The position numbers were made by a program, and so were the translations under genes. This document shows positions 7,847-16,576 of a DNA stretch of 64,000 bases, one piece after another (within the stretch, counting starts at the first letter, position 1; each line of letters starts with the position of its first letter). This DNA is from Parasutterella excrementihominis YIT 11859 (GTDB lineage: Bacteria > Pseudomonadota > Gammaproteobacteria > Burkholderiales > Burkholderiaceae_F). Location of the stretch: NCBI RefSeq assembly GCF_000205025.1, contig NZ_GL883760.1, positions 1 to 64,000 of the forward strand. The letters are read 5' to 3'. The notes under the pieces are model-generated. The model saw nothing but the letters and a program-made list of their open reading frames with translations. It did not search any database and was not told where the DNA came from.

Positions 7847-10800
7847 TTAGAAGTTCCAGTTTGCTCTTGCCGTCAAGGCTGCATCGAGCTTGCCGTCACC
7901 GGTTGCTGCCGAGGCAGCCAGACCGCCTTCGAAGCGTCCTTGTTTCACAGAAACCGCCATAGTTCCGAAACCGTTCCAACGGCGGAAGTTCTTCTGAGAT
8001 ATATCTTCTTTCGCTTCAGTTCCAACCGCAAACAAGCGAGACTCCTTCGACAACTTCCCGACTTTGACCGATCCGCCCAGTTCTCCCTTCAGGCGGATTT
8101 TTGTATCCGCTGCAGAAGGAATCGTCCAGCTTCCTCTCAGACTCAACGGCACCTCTGCAAACACTTGAGCTTTATTCTTCAGTCTAAAGGCATTCTGGGA
8201 GCCGATGGATGTCTTCTCCGTTGCTTTAGGAAACACCCACAGTTGGGGAGAGGCTGCGATCGAGAGCTCATCTGTCAATGCATAAGCGACATCTCCTCCG
8301 ACGTTAAATAACGTCTCAGGGACGCGCGTCTTCAGTTTGTCCATCTGCATCGAGCCAGGCAAAGAAGAAGTGATCTTCCCTTTGGAGTGACCGACGCTGC
8401 CGTTCAATGCAGCGGAGATTTTCTCGAATCTCTTACCAACGGAGAGAGAAAGGCCGAAAATATTTTGCTTTCCGGACGCGTCCAAGACCGTATGTCTGCT
8501 CTTCGAGGAAACATGACCGCCGTCAAGAGATACAGACCAGCTTAGACCGGCCGCATTTTTCCCGGCGGCTCCTATGCGCACGGTTTCAGAGGTTGCGCGG
8601 TACCTTGAAGAGCCGAGGTAGCCTCCGAGGTTATTTGAGAAAAATAAACCGCCTCCAACGTCGCCAAACATATAAATGCCCGGTTCTTTCTTTTCCATGA
8701 TGGTATGAAGTTCCCCAAGCGTCTTCTTCATACTTTCTCCGCGAACACGGAGCGTATTTAATCGAGTACCTAACAGAGAGCCGAGCTGTGTCGCTTCCTT
8801 AATCAGTTTATGAGACTGCTGAGGGTTAAAGTAAGCTTCGTTGTCCACGCGAGCAAAGAATTTTTGGGCCGCATTCAAAGAGTCGACTGTAAAACCTTCC
8901 GGGTTGTCATAGAGCCAGCCCTGAAGCTCCGGATAGACAAAGTTTTGAGAATTGATTTCTCCGTGCTTAATGAACCAACCTTCTCCTGCAACATTTTCCA
9001 GTTTCAGGGAGAGATTAGGGTTAAGCGACACGAGGTTCACATCGGATCTTCCGTTGATTTCCGAAACAGTCGTATCCGTCAGCTGATTGCTTCCGAATGG
9101 ATCCACCACAAAGATCGAGCTATTCGGCTGGAAGGAGAGAGAACCGTCTGCGGCAGAAGTAAATACAGGAGCATCTGCTCGACCGCGCATCAGCAGCGCA
9201 CTGCCTCCCCCAAACACGACACCAGTTTCCCCTGCTCTTGTAGCTGCATTGCCAAGACGAATAATGTTTCCATTACCCAGAACTTGGGTTTCATTTACGA
9301 CCAGAACAGCCTTTGAAGGATTGCCAAATTGCTCCAGAATGGACAAAGTCTCAGGAACTCCGTAGCCGTTTCCATCTCCTGATGCATCGTCTCCTAGAAT
9401 CAGCACGCCTCCGTTAGCGACCTTGATCTGATTATCCCTTCCCTCCCATTTCTTAAGATATAAGGAAGCTTTCTGTTCGGAGTCAGGGGCACCTCCAATA
9501 GAAATATTGGAACCAAAAATTTCGGCCTGATCAAATTGTGCCTGCCCCCCTTTTGTGAGACTGAGAGTTGTCTGAGACAAACCTTTATTTTTTGTTCCAA
9601 GAGTTAACGTACCTGTCTTCAGAGAACCGGCCACATTTGCTTCGGCATTCTGAACGACCAGCGTGTTAGAGGTAAGGACACCGGCAACATTCATCCCTCC
9701 GCCGGTCACTTCAACAGATTTATCGCTCAGGACTTCTGCCCCGGCACCAACATCTAACTTACCGGCCGTTTGATAGAGTGAAGCGTGCAGTTCTGTATTG
9801 GAAAGCTCTTTGAAGTTTGTTTCACCTTCGTTAACGATCAGGGCATTTTCGAAGGTTAAAACAGAACCCGAAAAATTCAGTTTGCTGCCATCCTCAACGT
9901 AAACCGCAGCCGTTAAGTGCGCTTTTCCGGTCTTTCCTCTGCTTTCTTCCGTTATTCCGTGAATCGTTAAGCTCGAAGAATTGGTTAAACCGACAATCTT
10001 GATCTTCTCATCAATTGCAGCAACCGGACCCGGAGCGTAAAGGGCAATGTCGGAGTTGTTGAGCTTTAAGTGATTTGTATTGCCAGACGTCAGAGACCCA
10101 ATGCGGATTGTTTGGCCAGTCAGCTTGTCGCTTCCTTCCAGATCTAAGCGAACAGAAGCCAGAGCCATATTCGGCTTATCCAACAATCCATAGTGATTGT
10201 TAAGAGTGACTTTGTGGATGTAACCGCTGTTCTCGTCGATAAAAACTTCTCCGGTAAAAATCAGTTCGGCTTTCTTATAGGCGTCGGAGGCTTTGTTGAG
10301 GTATTCAAGAGAAGCTTTTTCATCGGTCAGAGTAATTTTTGAGAAGGGTTTGGACCATTTTTCAGCAATCTCTCCGAATAACAGCGTCGCGCCCACAGAC
10401 ATGTCAGAGACAAAGTCCTTGGCCGACACCGTGAAAATATTTTTCGACTCTGAAGTAAATTGGACATCTGCAAGATTCCAACTCTCATGTCTCAACTGCG
10501 TATCAGAAACAATTTCAAGAGTTCCGCCTATCTGCTGATAGATTCCTCCGAAGTCGCCTAGATCCCCTTTTAAATAAACTTCTGCCCCATCAGCTATGAC
10601 CTTTCCATTCCCTGTGAAAACTTTTCCAGCTTCTATATTAAGCGAAGAGGAGGCTTTCAAGCATGCGGAAGATTCGAGATTAAAAGCCGTCCCGAGCGTC
10701 TTGAACGAAGAAGGGCCACTCAATTGAAAGAGAGATCTGACCGAGTTCCGTGTATGTTCCCCAACTTGAACCAGCAACGCAGGGGCTGAGCTGTAGTCTT

Positions 10801-11386
10801 TGACAGTAAGTTTGTCCAAAAAGTGGAGCTCCGTGCCATCTGCCACACTTATTGCGAGGAATCCTGTGCCGTTCAATCTCTGAATTTCTAAATTAACGGC
10901 CTTCTCAAAATTTACTTGAAACTGGCTGTCAGGTATTGTCTGGATTCCTAGAACACGAGAAGCGGATCCCTCGTGGTTTACATCCAATATTTTTAAATCT
11001 AGTTCTCGATTTATCGTAATTGGTTCCGAACTTGAAATTGAGACATGGTGAGAGCTAAATGTTAGAAGAGCAGACTCCACCCCTTCATTGATAAAACCGT
11101 ACTTGAGCTTTGGAAGATCTTCCTGAAGATCGTTGATCAGTTGCTCTGCAACATCCCATTCAACATTTGTGAGGACGGGCGTCCCCTGTGAAAATGCGGA
11201 CAGAAATTTTTCGGTCTCCTCCTCAGTGCTTTCCTCTGACCACCAAGTCAAGTCTTCCGATTCCCAAAAGTTAAACTTATCGGGCTTAGTATTAACCGCC
11301 TCTGCGGCAGCAAAATGGCAAATAGATAAAAGAACTGCACCGGCAACAGACCGATGCAGCATGTCCGAAATATTTTTTCGCGGCAT
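7847..11386 (-). CDS. Type V autotransporter with large beta-helical passenger
   Basis: An 1179-residue secreted or surface protein. A signal peptide (hydrophobic AGAVLLSICHFAAA, cleavage near AEA) is followed by about 800 residues of Gly/Ser/Asn-rich strands with recurring TLVVQNAE- and LTLG-type turns, the look of a pectate-lyase-like beta-helix. The C-terminal 280 or so residues alternate in the pattern of a 12-strand outer-membrane barrel and end in the required aromatic residue (ANWNF). GGAG precedes the ATG. I see no protease or other catalytic motif in the passenger; adhesion is plausible but not shown. It is monocistronic between mscL and the nif3-like gene. Confidence 0.88.
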   Translation of the reverse strand: MPRKNISDMLHRSVAGAVLLSICHFAAAEAVNTKPDKFNFWESEDLTWWSEESTEEETEKFLSAFSQGTPVLTNVEWDVAEQLINDLQEDLPKLKYGFINEGVESALLTFSSHHVSISSSEPITINRELDLKILDVNHEGSASRVLGIQTIPDSQFQVNFEKAVNLEIQRLNGTGFLAISVADGTELHFLDKLTVKDYSSAPALLVQVGEHTRNSVRSLFQLSGPSSFKTLGTAFNLESSACLKASSSLNIEAGKVFTGNGKVIADGAEVYLKGDLGDFGGIYQQIGGTLEIVSDTQLRHESWNLADVQFTSESKNIFTVSAKDFVSDMSVGATLLFGEIAEKWSKPFSKITLTDEKASLEYLNKASDAYKKAELIFTGEVFIDENSGYIHKVTLNNHYGLLDKPNMALASVRLDLEGSDKLTGQTIRIGSLTSGNTNHLKLNNSDIALYAPGPVAAIDEKIKIVGLTNSSSLTIHGITEESRGKTGKAHLTAAVYVEDGSKLNFSGSVLTFENALIVNEGETNFKELSNTELHASLYQTAGKLDVGAGAEVLSDKSVEVTGGGMNVAGVLTSNTLVVQNAEANVAGSLKTGTLTLGTKNKGLSQTTLSLTKGGQAQFDQAEIFGSNISIGGAPDSEQKASLYLKKWEGRDNQIKVANGGVLILGDDASGDGNGYGVPETLSILEQFGNPSKAVLVVNETQVLGNGNIIRLGNAATRAGETGVVFGGGSALLMRGRADAPVFTSAADGSLSFQPNSSIFVVDPFGSNQLTDTTVSEINGRSDVNLVSLNPNLSLKLENVAGEGWFIKHGEINSQNFVYPELQGWLYDNPEGFTVDSLNAAQKFFARVDNEAYFNPQQSHKLIKEATQLGSLLGTRLNTLRVRGESMKKTLGELHTIMEKKEPGIYMFGDVGGGLFFSNNLGGYLGSSRYRATSETVRIGAAGKNAAGLSWSVSLDGGHVSSKSRHTVLDASGKQNIFGLSLSVGKRFEKISAALNGSVGHSKGKITSSLPGSMQMDKLKTRVPETLFNVGGDVAYALTDELSIAASPQLWVFPKATEKTSIGSQNAFRLKNKAQVFAEVPLSLRGSWTIPSAADTKIRLKGELGGSVKVGKLSKESRLFAVGTEAKEDISQKNFRRWNGFGTMAVSVKQGRFEGGLAASAATGDGKLDAALTARANWNF

Positions 11387-11422
11387 GTAGCTGCTCCGTA
11401 TATAGTCAGCCCCGCGTTCAAT

Positions 11423-12175
11423 CTATATCGGGTTGTCGATGTTCACAAAGCTGACATTTAATTGTGGAAAACGAGTAGCTAACCATTGCGATAGTGCTCG
11501 AATCCCTAATGTCTCACTTGCGTGATGGCCGACCGCGAAATACGGAACTCCTAATTCCCTTGCTTCTAGAACCGTGCGTTCACTAATCTCGCCGCTCAGG
11601 TAGGCCTGAGCGCCTGCGTCTGCCGCTTTTTCGAGATAGTCTTGTGCCGCACCACTGCAAAAAGCAACTCTTCGTATAGAAGGGGGAGAGTCTACGGGCA
11701 CAACATAGGGTACCCTCCAGAGTACCTCGGTTAGTTTGTCAGTGAGTTTTTCAATTGTTACAGGTGGGTCAAACTCTCCCTGCAAGACAAGGGGTTCGTC
11801 CGGAAGGGGTGTTACATCTTTTAATTTCAGCAAGCGTCCGAGCTCGTGGTTATTACCTACTTTCTCATTCGCATCAAGAGGTAAGTGATAGGCAATGAGA
11901 TTAATGTCGTGCTCTAACAGCTTCTTAATTCGCGTTCTTTTAATGCCGATAATCCTCGGATTTTCGTTTTTCCAAAAATAGCCGTGGTGAACAATAATTG
12001 TGTCCGCATCCCTCTTCACAGCCTCATTGATGAGAGCCTCTGAGGCCGAAACGCCGCACACGATGTTCTTGACCTCTTTTTTGCCCTGAACCTGCAGGCC
12101 GTTGGGACAGTAGTCTCGAAATTTTTCCGGCTCCAACAGTTCGTTGAGCGCTTCCAGAAGTTTTTGAATTTTCAT
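11423..12175 (-). CDS. Nif3-like dinuclear metal-centre protein
   Basis: A member of the NIF3/YbgI family, some of whose members are annotated as GTP cyclohydrolase 1 type 2. At 250 residues it is the short, single-domain form. The metal-binding residues are visible: IIVHHGYFW with paired His, YHLPLDAN near residue 97, and GHHASE near residue 216. The biochemical role of this family is unsettled. It starts only 17 nt beyond the terminator of the upstream gene on the same strand. Confidence 0.88.
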   Translation of the reverse strand: MKIQKLLEALNELLEPEKFRDYCPNGLQVQGKKEVKNIVCGVSASEALINEAVKRDADTIIVHHGYFWKNENPRIIGIKRTRIKKLLEHDINLIAYHLPLDANEKVGNNHELGRLLKLKDVTPLPDEPLVLQGEFDPPVTIEKLTDKLTEVLWRVPYVVPVDSPPSIRRVAFCSGAAQDYLEKAADAGAQAYLSGEISERTVLEARELGVPYFAVGHHASETLGIRALSQWLATRFPQLNVSFVNIDNPI

Positions 12176-12192
12176 TAGCTTCTTTCCAGATG

Positions 12193-12216
12193 AAAACTGC
12201 CGGGAGTCCCGGCAGT
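12193..12216 (-). terminator. Terminator of the unknown acidic protein gene
   Basis: ACTGCCGGG (12196-12204) pairs with CCCGGCAGT (12208-12216) around a 3-nt loop. On the minus strand it is followed by TTTT. It lies 17 nt before the next start codon. Confidence 0.75.
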
Positions 12217-12235
12217 CTTAAACATCATGACCAAA

Positions 12236-12640
12236 TTACGGCATAACTAAGCCGCTGCCGCCGGCACCTTCCGGAGGCGTAAAGCCGGGCTGACCCGGAA
12301 CTACAATCTTGCTTGCAGCTGCGCGGCGCAGTTCCTGCAGCTCTTTCATGGTCTTTTCGACGCCGGCCTTGGCGGCTTCGCGGTAATTTGCGACAGCGGC
12401 TGCGAGGTTATCGGCCTCGATATCAAAGGAGATCGGAAGAGCGCCCATCTGAGTCATGATTTGGGCTTCGCCGGTATAAATAACCTTACGGCTTTCGTCC
12501 ACTTTGCCTTCAGCTGTTACGGGCACCAGGCAGCGAATCACACCGATCTTTCTGTCGGTGTAAATTTCTTCGCGGAAAAGGTTGGCCGCGTCCATCTGCT
12601 CCTGGCCCTTTTCGGCTTCAGTCTTAACTTCTTCAGTCAT
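12236..12640 (-). CDS. Conserved-looking hypothetical cytoplasmic protein
   Basis: A 134-residue protein I do not recognise. It has no signal peptide or membrane segment. The start is acidic (MTEEVKTEAEKGQEQMDAA), a central part alternates like a small beta sheet (IGVIRCLVPVTAEG to ISFDIEADN), then comes a helix (AVANYREAAKAGVEKTMKELQELRRAAA) and a Pro/Gly tail. GAGGAG lies 9-10 nt before the ATG, and terminators flank the gene, so it is a genuine monocistronic unit. Its neighbours, a stress protein and a Nif3-like protein, give no clear role. Confidence 0.75.
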   Translation of the reverse strand: MTEEVKTEAEKGQEQMDAANLFREEIYTDRKIGVIRCLVPVTAEGKVDESRKVIYTGEAQIMTQMGALPISFDIEADNLAAAVANYREAAKAGVEKTMKELQELRRAAASKIVVPGQPGFTPPEGAGGSGLVMP

Positions 12641-12703
12641 TTATCTATTACTCCTCAAATTCTGTTCTGTGTATTTTGACTCGAGATTTGACTCCGGATT
12701 TGC

Positions 12704-12728
12704 AAAGAGGCTCAAACAGAGCCTCTTT
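12704..12728 (-). terminator. Terminator after the single-domain universal stress protein gene
   Basis: AAAGAGGCTC (12704-12713), loop AAACA, GAGCCTCTTT (12719-12728): a perfect 10-bp stem whose arms end in A/T runs. Confidence 0.75.
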
Positions 12729-12735
12729 CCCGTAA

Positions 12736-13170
12736 TCATCTGTAAACCATAACGGGGATCTTGGAATGAGTCAGAACTTTCTGAGTTTCACTGCCTAAAA
12801 GCACCGCGGCAAAGCCCTGTCTGCCGTGAGAGGCCATGAAAATCAAATCGCAGTTGTATTCATTGGCGGCATCGATAATCGCTTCGGCCGGAGAGAAGGA
12901 TTTGAAAGCCACAACTTCGCAATTAATGTCTTTTTTCTCAACCAGTTCGCGAGCGATTTCCAGTCGTTCCTGAGCCATTTCTTTAACTCTGGAATCGTAT
13001 TGATCAATACTTTCAGGTCTGTACTCAGAGAGATTGGTATAGCTGTAAGGCTCAATAACGGTAATGATGACAATAGAGGAACCCAGAGCCTTGGCAAAAT
13101 CGGCCGCGGCTTCCAGCGCTTTATCAGAGAGTTCGGATCCGTCTGTCGGAACCAAAATACGGTTATACAT
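12736..13170 (-). CDS. Universal stress protein, single UspA domain
   Basis: A 144-residue cytoplasmic UspA-domain protein. It begins with the nucleotide-binding strand ILVPTDGSELS and ends with the ATP-binding signature MASHGRQG plus LLGSETQKVL (the G-2X-G-9X-G-S/T pattern), so it is predicted to bind ATP. AGGA precedes the ATG by 9 nt. A second, two-domain Usp lies 1 kb away across tcdA. Confidence 0.92.
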   Translation of the reverse strand: MYNRILVPTDGSELSDKALEAAADFAKALGSSIVIITVIEPYSYTNLSEYRPESIDQYDSRVKEMAQERLEIARELVEKKDINCEVVAFKSFSPAEAIIDAANEYNCDLIFMASHGRQGFAAVLLGSETQKVLTHSKIPVMVYR

Positions 13171-13238
13171 AGCTGACCGTCCTTTTAAGAATTTTATTTG
13201 CCATAAGTGTAATAGGATTTGTTACATTCCGTTAAGTT

Positions 13239-14024
13239 TTATTTAGAGTCGGTTCCCGTAATGTGGTTGATCGCAACAGACGCGGCTGCCAGCCCCAAAG
13301 CCGCTGTCACCACGACGGAAGACCCGTAACCTGCACACGACAGACCGGTGCCGACATCACACACTCCCTCCGGGCGTTTAACGGGGTCTGCGGTGTAAAC
13401 ACAAGGAATGCCGAACTTCTCAACTCTCTTTCCTGCTTTTAATTTAGGGAACCCGTATTTTTTGCGAAGGTCGTACCGCATTCGGGACAAAAGAGGATCT
13501 CCGGTTGTTCGCGCCAAATCTTCGTGAATAATGTTCATGGCGCTCGTCTTGCCTCCGGCCGCACCGCACGCAACCATAAACTGCTTTCTCTTTTTACAGA
13601 CGGCCGCCATGGCTGCTTTAACTTTAACGTTGTCGATGCAGTCAAGAATAATGGCATCTTCCGGCAGAAACGATTCCGCGGTTTCTACTTCGATGAAATC
13701 TTCAATCTTCCTGCAGTCACAGAGCGGATTAATTGCGCGGATCCTTTCTGCCGTCGCATCGACTTTCGGCTTCCCGTAAACCCCGGTCATCGCCTGCAGT
13801 TGGCGGTTCGTATTGCTCTCTGCAACGTTATCTAAGTCCACCAGCGTGATGCGGCCGACAGCTGTGCGCGCTAAAGCTTCGGCCGCCCAAGAGCCGACGC
13901 CTCCGAGACCGACTACGCAGACATGGGCATTTTTTAAGCGTTCGGCACCGTCCTTGGTATAAAGCTTCGCAACGCCGCCGAAGCGTCTTTCATAGTCGAG
14001 CGGATATTTGTTCTCTTCAGCCAT
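13239..14024 (-). CDS. tcdA: tRNA threonylcarbamoyladenosine dehydratase
   Basis: ATP-dependent ThiF/E1-like enzyme that cyclises t6A37 to ct6A in ANN-decoding tRNAs. The 261-residue protein has the nucleotide-binding GLGGVGSWAAEAL (about residues 40-52), the adenylation loop SNTNRQ, and the family C-terminus. I start at ATG 14024; an in-frame TTG two codons upstream is possible. It stands alone between two Usp genes. The usual partners CsdA and CsdE are not in this window. Confidence 0.93.
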   Translation of the reverse strand: MAEENKYPLDYERRFGGVAKLYTKDGAERLKNAHVCVVGLGGVGSWAAEALARTAVGRITLVDLDNVAESNTNRQLQAMTGVYGKPKVDATAERIRAINPLCDCRKIEDFIEVETAESFLPEDAIILDCIDNVKVKAAMAAVCKKRKQFMVACGAAGGKTSAMNIIHEDLARTTGDPLLSRMRYDLRKKYGFPKLKAGKRVEKFGIPCVYTADPVKRPEGVCDVGTGLSCAGYGSSVVVTAALGLAAASVAINHITGTDSK

Positions 14025-14178
14025 TTTCAACTTCTTTTAGTCAGACACTATCCTCGAAAGAAACTTTGTGCTCCGATGTTTCTTCGAAACTCTTTTAATT
14101 ACAGATGGGATAATTCATAATGTCAACAAAGCTCGTGAAAGAAAAACAAGCTTACTAACAATGATTATCGGAGGTTAA

Positions 14179-15078
14179 ATGAAGATTTTAGTTCCCATCG
14201 ACGGAAGCGAGTTCAGTAAACACTCAATTGAATTTGTCACTTCACGCGCAACGCTCTTAGGGCACAACCCTGAAATCGAACTGTTGAGCGTTCAGGCCCC
14301 CGTCCCCGCAAGAGCCTCCAAATTAATCGGCAATGGATCCCTGAGCGGTTATTACGACGAGGAAGCTAACGTCATTCTCGAGCCTGCCATTGAGGCATTG
14401 AAAGCTGCCGGCGTCAAAGCAACGGCTCGCTATGCAGTCGGCGAAGCCGCCCCGACAATCGCAAAGGTTGCCGAAGAATCCGGCGCCGACCTGATCATCA
14501 TGGGCTCCCACGGCCGCTCTGCCTTGAAGGGCCTCCTGCTTGGTTCGGTTACCAATTCCGTTTTAGCGCTCTGCGACAAACCCGTCCTGATTCTGCGCAA
14601 CAAACCGGCGCCCACTAATGACTCTCTGAAAGTCGGCGTTGCGATCGACGGCTCCAAGTATGGTGAAGCCGCTGTCGAACACATTCTTAAGAACCACGAT
14701 ATCTTCGGTGACCATCCGACGTTCTATCTGATGAACGTTGTCAGTGACTACGCCGGTGTCGTTATGCCGGATATGGCCGGTATGGCGCTCCCGACAATGA
14801 ATGAATCCGAAGTTCGTGCCATGCAGCAGGAATCTTTTGATGAAGCCGTCGGCCCGAGCCGTAAGGCTTTCCAAGATAAAGGCTTTAAGACAGAAGAAAT
14901 CTGCTTAGTCGGCAACCCCGGCGACGAAATCGCAGCTTTCGCTAAGAATGAAGGCTTAGACCTTATCGTCATGGGCACCCGCGGTTACGGAGCATTCAAA
15001 GCCGCCGTCCTCGGTTCGACCGCTACGCGTATTGCCGCGATCAGCGACACACCTCTGTTGGTAATTCAGGCAAACTAA
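14179..15078 (+). CDS. Universal stress protein, tandem UspA domains
   Basis: A 299-residue protein made of two UspA domains in tandem. Both carry the ATP-binding signature: MGSHGRSALKG...GSVT near residues 110-130 and MGTRGYGAFKA...GSTA near residues 264-283. The N-terminal strand ILVPIDGSEFSKHS and the mid-point VGVAIDGSKYGEAA start the two domains. GGAGG lies just before the ATG. The architecture suggests an internally pseudo-dimeric protein used in starvation or stress. Confidence 0.93.
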   Translation: MKILVPIDGSEFSKHSIEFVTSRATLLGHNPEIELLSVQAPVPARASKLIGNGSLSGYYDEEANVILEPAIEALKAAGVKATARYAVGEAAPTIAKVAEESGADLIIMGSHGRSALKGLLLGSVTNSVLALCDKPVLILRNKPAPTNDSLKVGVAIDGSKYGEAAVEHILKNHDIFGDHPTFYLMNVVSDYAGVVMPDMAGMALPTMNESEVRAMQQESFDEAVGPSRKAFQDKGFKTEEICLVGNPGDEIAAFAKNEGLDLIVMGTRGYGAFKAAVLGSTATRIAAISDTPLLVIQAN

Positions 15079-15113
15079 CGCCGACGGACGTTTAAAACAA
15101 ACCACACATAATC

Positions 15114-15140
15114 AAGGGCGTCCTTTGGGGCGCCTTTTCT
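15114..15140 (+). terminator. Terminator after the two-domain universal stress protein gene
   Basis: AAGGGCGTCC pairs with GGGCGCCTTT over 10 bp with two G-T pairs, followed by a T-rich run. The next start codon is only 10 nt away. Confidence 0.7.
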
Positions 15141-15150
15141 TATTGTAAAA

Positions 15151-16389
15151 ATGACAAAAATCCTCAAAATCGTTGCCTTCATGGCCCTCCTGCACTGCGG
15201 GTTTACTTCTTCGCGCGTGATTTCTACCCTTTATGCCTTGAATTACGGGCAGCCTGCGTGGATGGTCGGTGTGATTTTGAGTACTTATGCAGCGATTCCG
15301 GCGCTGATTTCAATTCATGTCGGAAAATTCATCGATAAGATCGGAGTTCGCATTCCGATCACAGTCTCTTTCCTGATGATCTCGGCGGCATGTCTGATGC
15401 CGATTCTTTTCCCATATGAGAAGTTCGGTTTTTGGCCGATCATCGTGACGTCTTTACTTGCGGGCACAGGATTTGTCTTTACGCTCATCAGCGGCCAGGG
15501 CTTAATCGGACATCTCTCAAACAATAAAAATCGGGCAACCGCTTTTACCTATCAATCCATTGCCTTTTCAATTTCGGGGTCAACCGGACCAGTTGTCGCC
15601 GGCTATCTGATCGATCACGGAAGTTACTATTGGGCGTTCGGCGGCGCGCTAACCTTTGCACTCCTCGGCGGCGGAATCTTTCTGTTCCAGGCGCGGGCCC
15701 TCCCCTCGGCCTTTAACAAATCTCAGGCTAAAGATAATCGGCATCACAGTGCCTTTGAATTATTCAAAGATGAGAAAGTCAGAAACGTTCTGCTCGCGTC
15801 TGCCTTCGTTTCCATGGCCTGGGATTTACAGGCCTTCATGATTCCGGTTTATGGTACCGAGATCGGATTAGACGCCGTAGCCATCGGCTGGCTCTTGAGT
15901 ACCTTCTCCATCTGTACGTTCGCTGTTCGAGTTTTCATGCCGATCCTTTCTCAGATTTTCAAGGAATGGTCCATCATTATTTTCGTAATGATCTCGGCCG
16001 GTCTGACTTATATTGTTTTTCCTTTTACGACATCGCTCACGCTTCTCTTCCTACTTTGCGGATGGCTCGGCGCGTCTCTAGGAGCTTCTCAGCCGAACGT
16101 TCTTTCACTGCTCCATCAGGTAACGCCTGACGGACGTGTCGGTGAAGCCATCGGAATCCGAACCATGCTGATGAACGCAAGCCATGCGATTTTGCCCCTG
16201 CTCTTCGGTTTCGGCGGTTCGGTGATCGGGGCGGCCTCGGCTTTTTGGGCAACCGGCGCCTTAATGGTCGGAGGCGGTGCAAAAATCGGTTATTCCGTTA
16301 GAAACATGCGCGACCCCGCTGAGAAACTGGTGGAAGACAAGGCAATTGAGCGGGAAGAGAATATCGACTTCAAAAAAAATGACAAATAA
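15151..16389 (+). CDS. Major facilitator superfamily transporter
   Basis: A 412-residue inner-membrane protein with 12 predicted helices. The loop between helices 2 and 3 has the MFS-type GKFIDKIGVR. The second half mirrors the first around a charged central loop (about 185-210). Substrate cannot be told; the general look is of small-molecule or drug efflux. The ATG lacks a Shine-Dalgarno sequence and sits 10 nt after a terminator, so expression would need read-through or a promoter inside the upstream gene. The C-terminal tail is highly charged. Confidence 0.85.
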   Translation: MTKILKIVAFMALLHCGFTSSRVISTLYALNYGQPAWMVGVILSTYAAIPALISIHVGKFIDKIGVRIPITVSFLMISAACLMPILFPYEKFGFWPIIVTSLLAGTGFVFTLISGQGLIGHLSNNKNRATAFTYQSIAFSISGSTGPVVAGYLIDHGSYYWAFGGALTFALLGGGIFLFQARALPSAFNKSQAKDNRHHSAFELFKDEKVRNVLLASAFVSMAWDLQAFMIPVYGTEIGLDAVAIGWLLSTFSICTFAVRVFMPILSQIFKEWSIIIFVMISAGLTYIVFPFTTSLTLLFLLCGWLGASLGASQPNVLSLLHQVTPDGRVGEAIGIRTMLMNASHAILPLLFGFGGSVIGAASAFWATGALMVGGGAKIGYSVRNMRDPAEKLVEDKAIEREENIDFKKNDK

Positions 16390-16422
16390 TCCCGTAGTTA
16401 TTGCAAGGGGTAACATCAATAA

Positions 16423-16503
16423 AGTAATTACTTATGGTTATTTTTCCGTAGAATAATTACAATAAGGTAGAAGCTGCGAAAAACCCTGTTTCGATAGAAA
16501 CAG
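16423..16503 (+). promoter_or_regulatory. Leader of the response regulator gene: repeated TAATTAC boxes and a hairpin
   Basis: The palindrome AGTAATTACT (16423-16432) is echoed by TAATTAC at 16454-16460, 29 bp on. A perfect 7-bp hairpin CTGTTTC-GATA-GAAACAG follows at 16486-16503. These could be an operator pair and a leader structure for the gene at 16577, perhaps for autoregulation. This is sequence pattern only. Confidence 0.3.
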
Positions 16504-16576
16504 CGGATTCGATTACACATTACAGCAGCAAATAACACAAGCCGATTACGATTAAGTTGCCGGCGGGAGGGTAATT

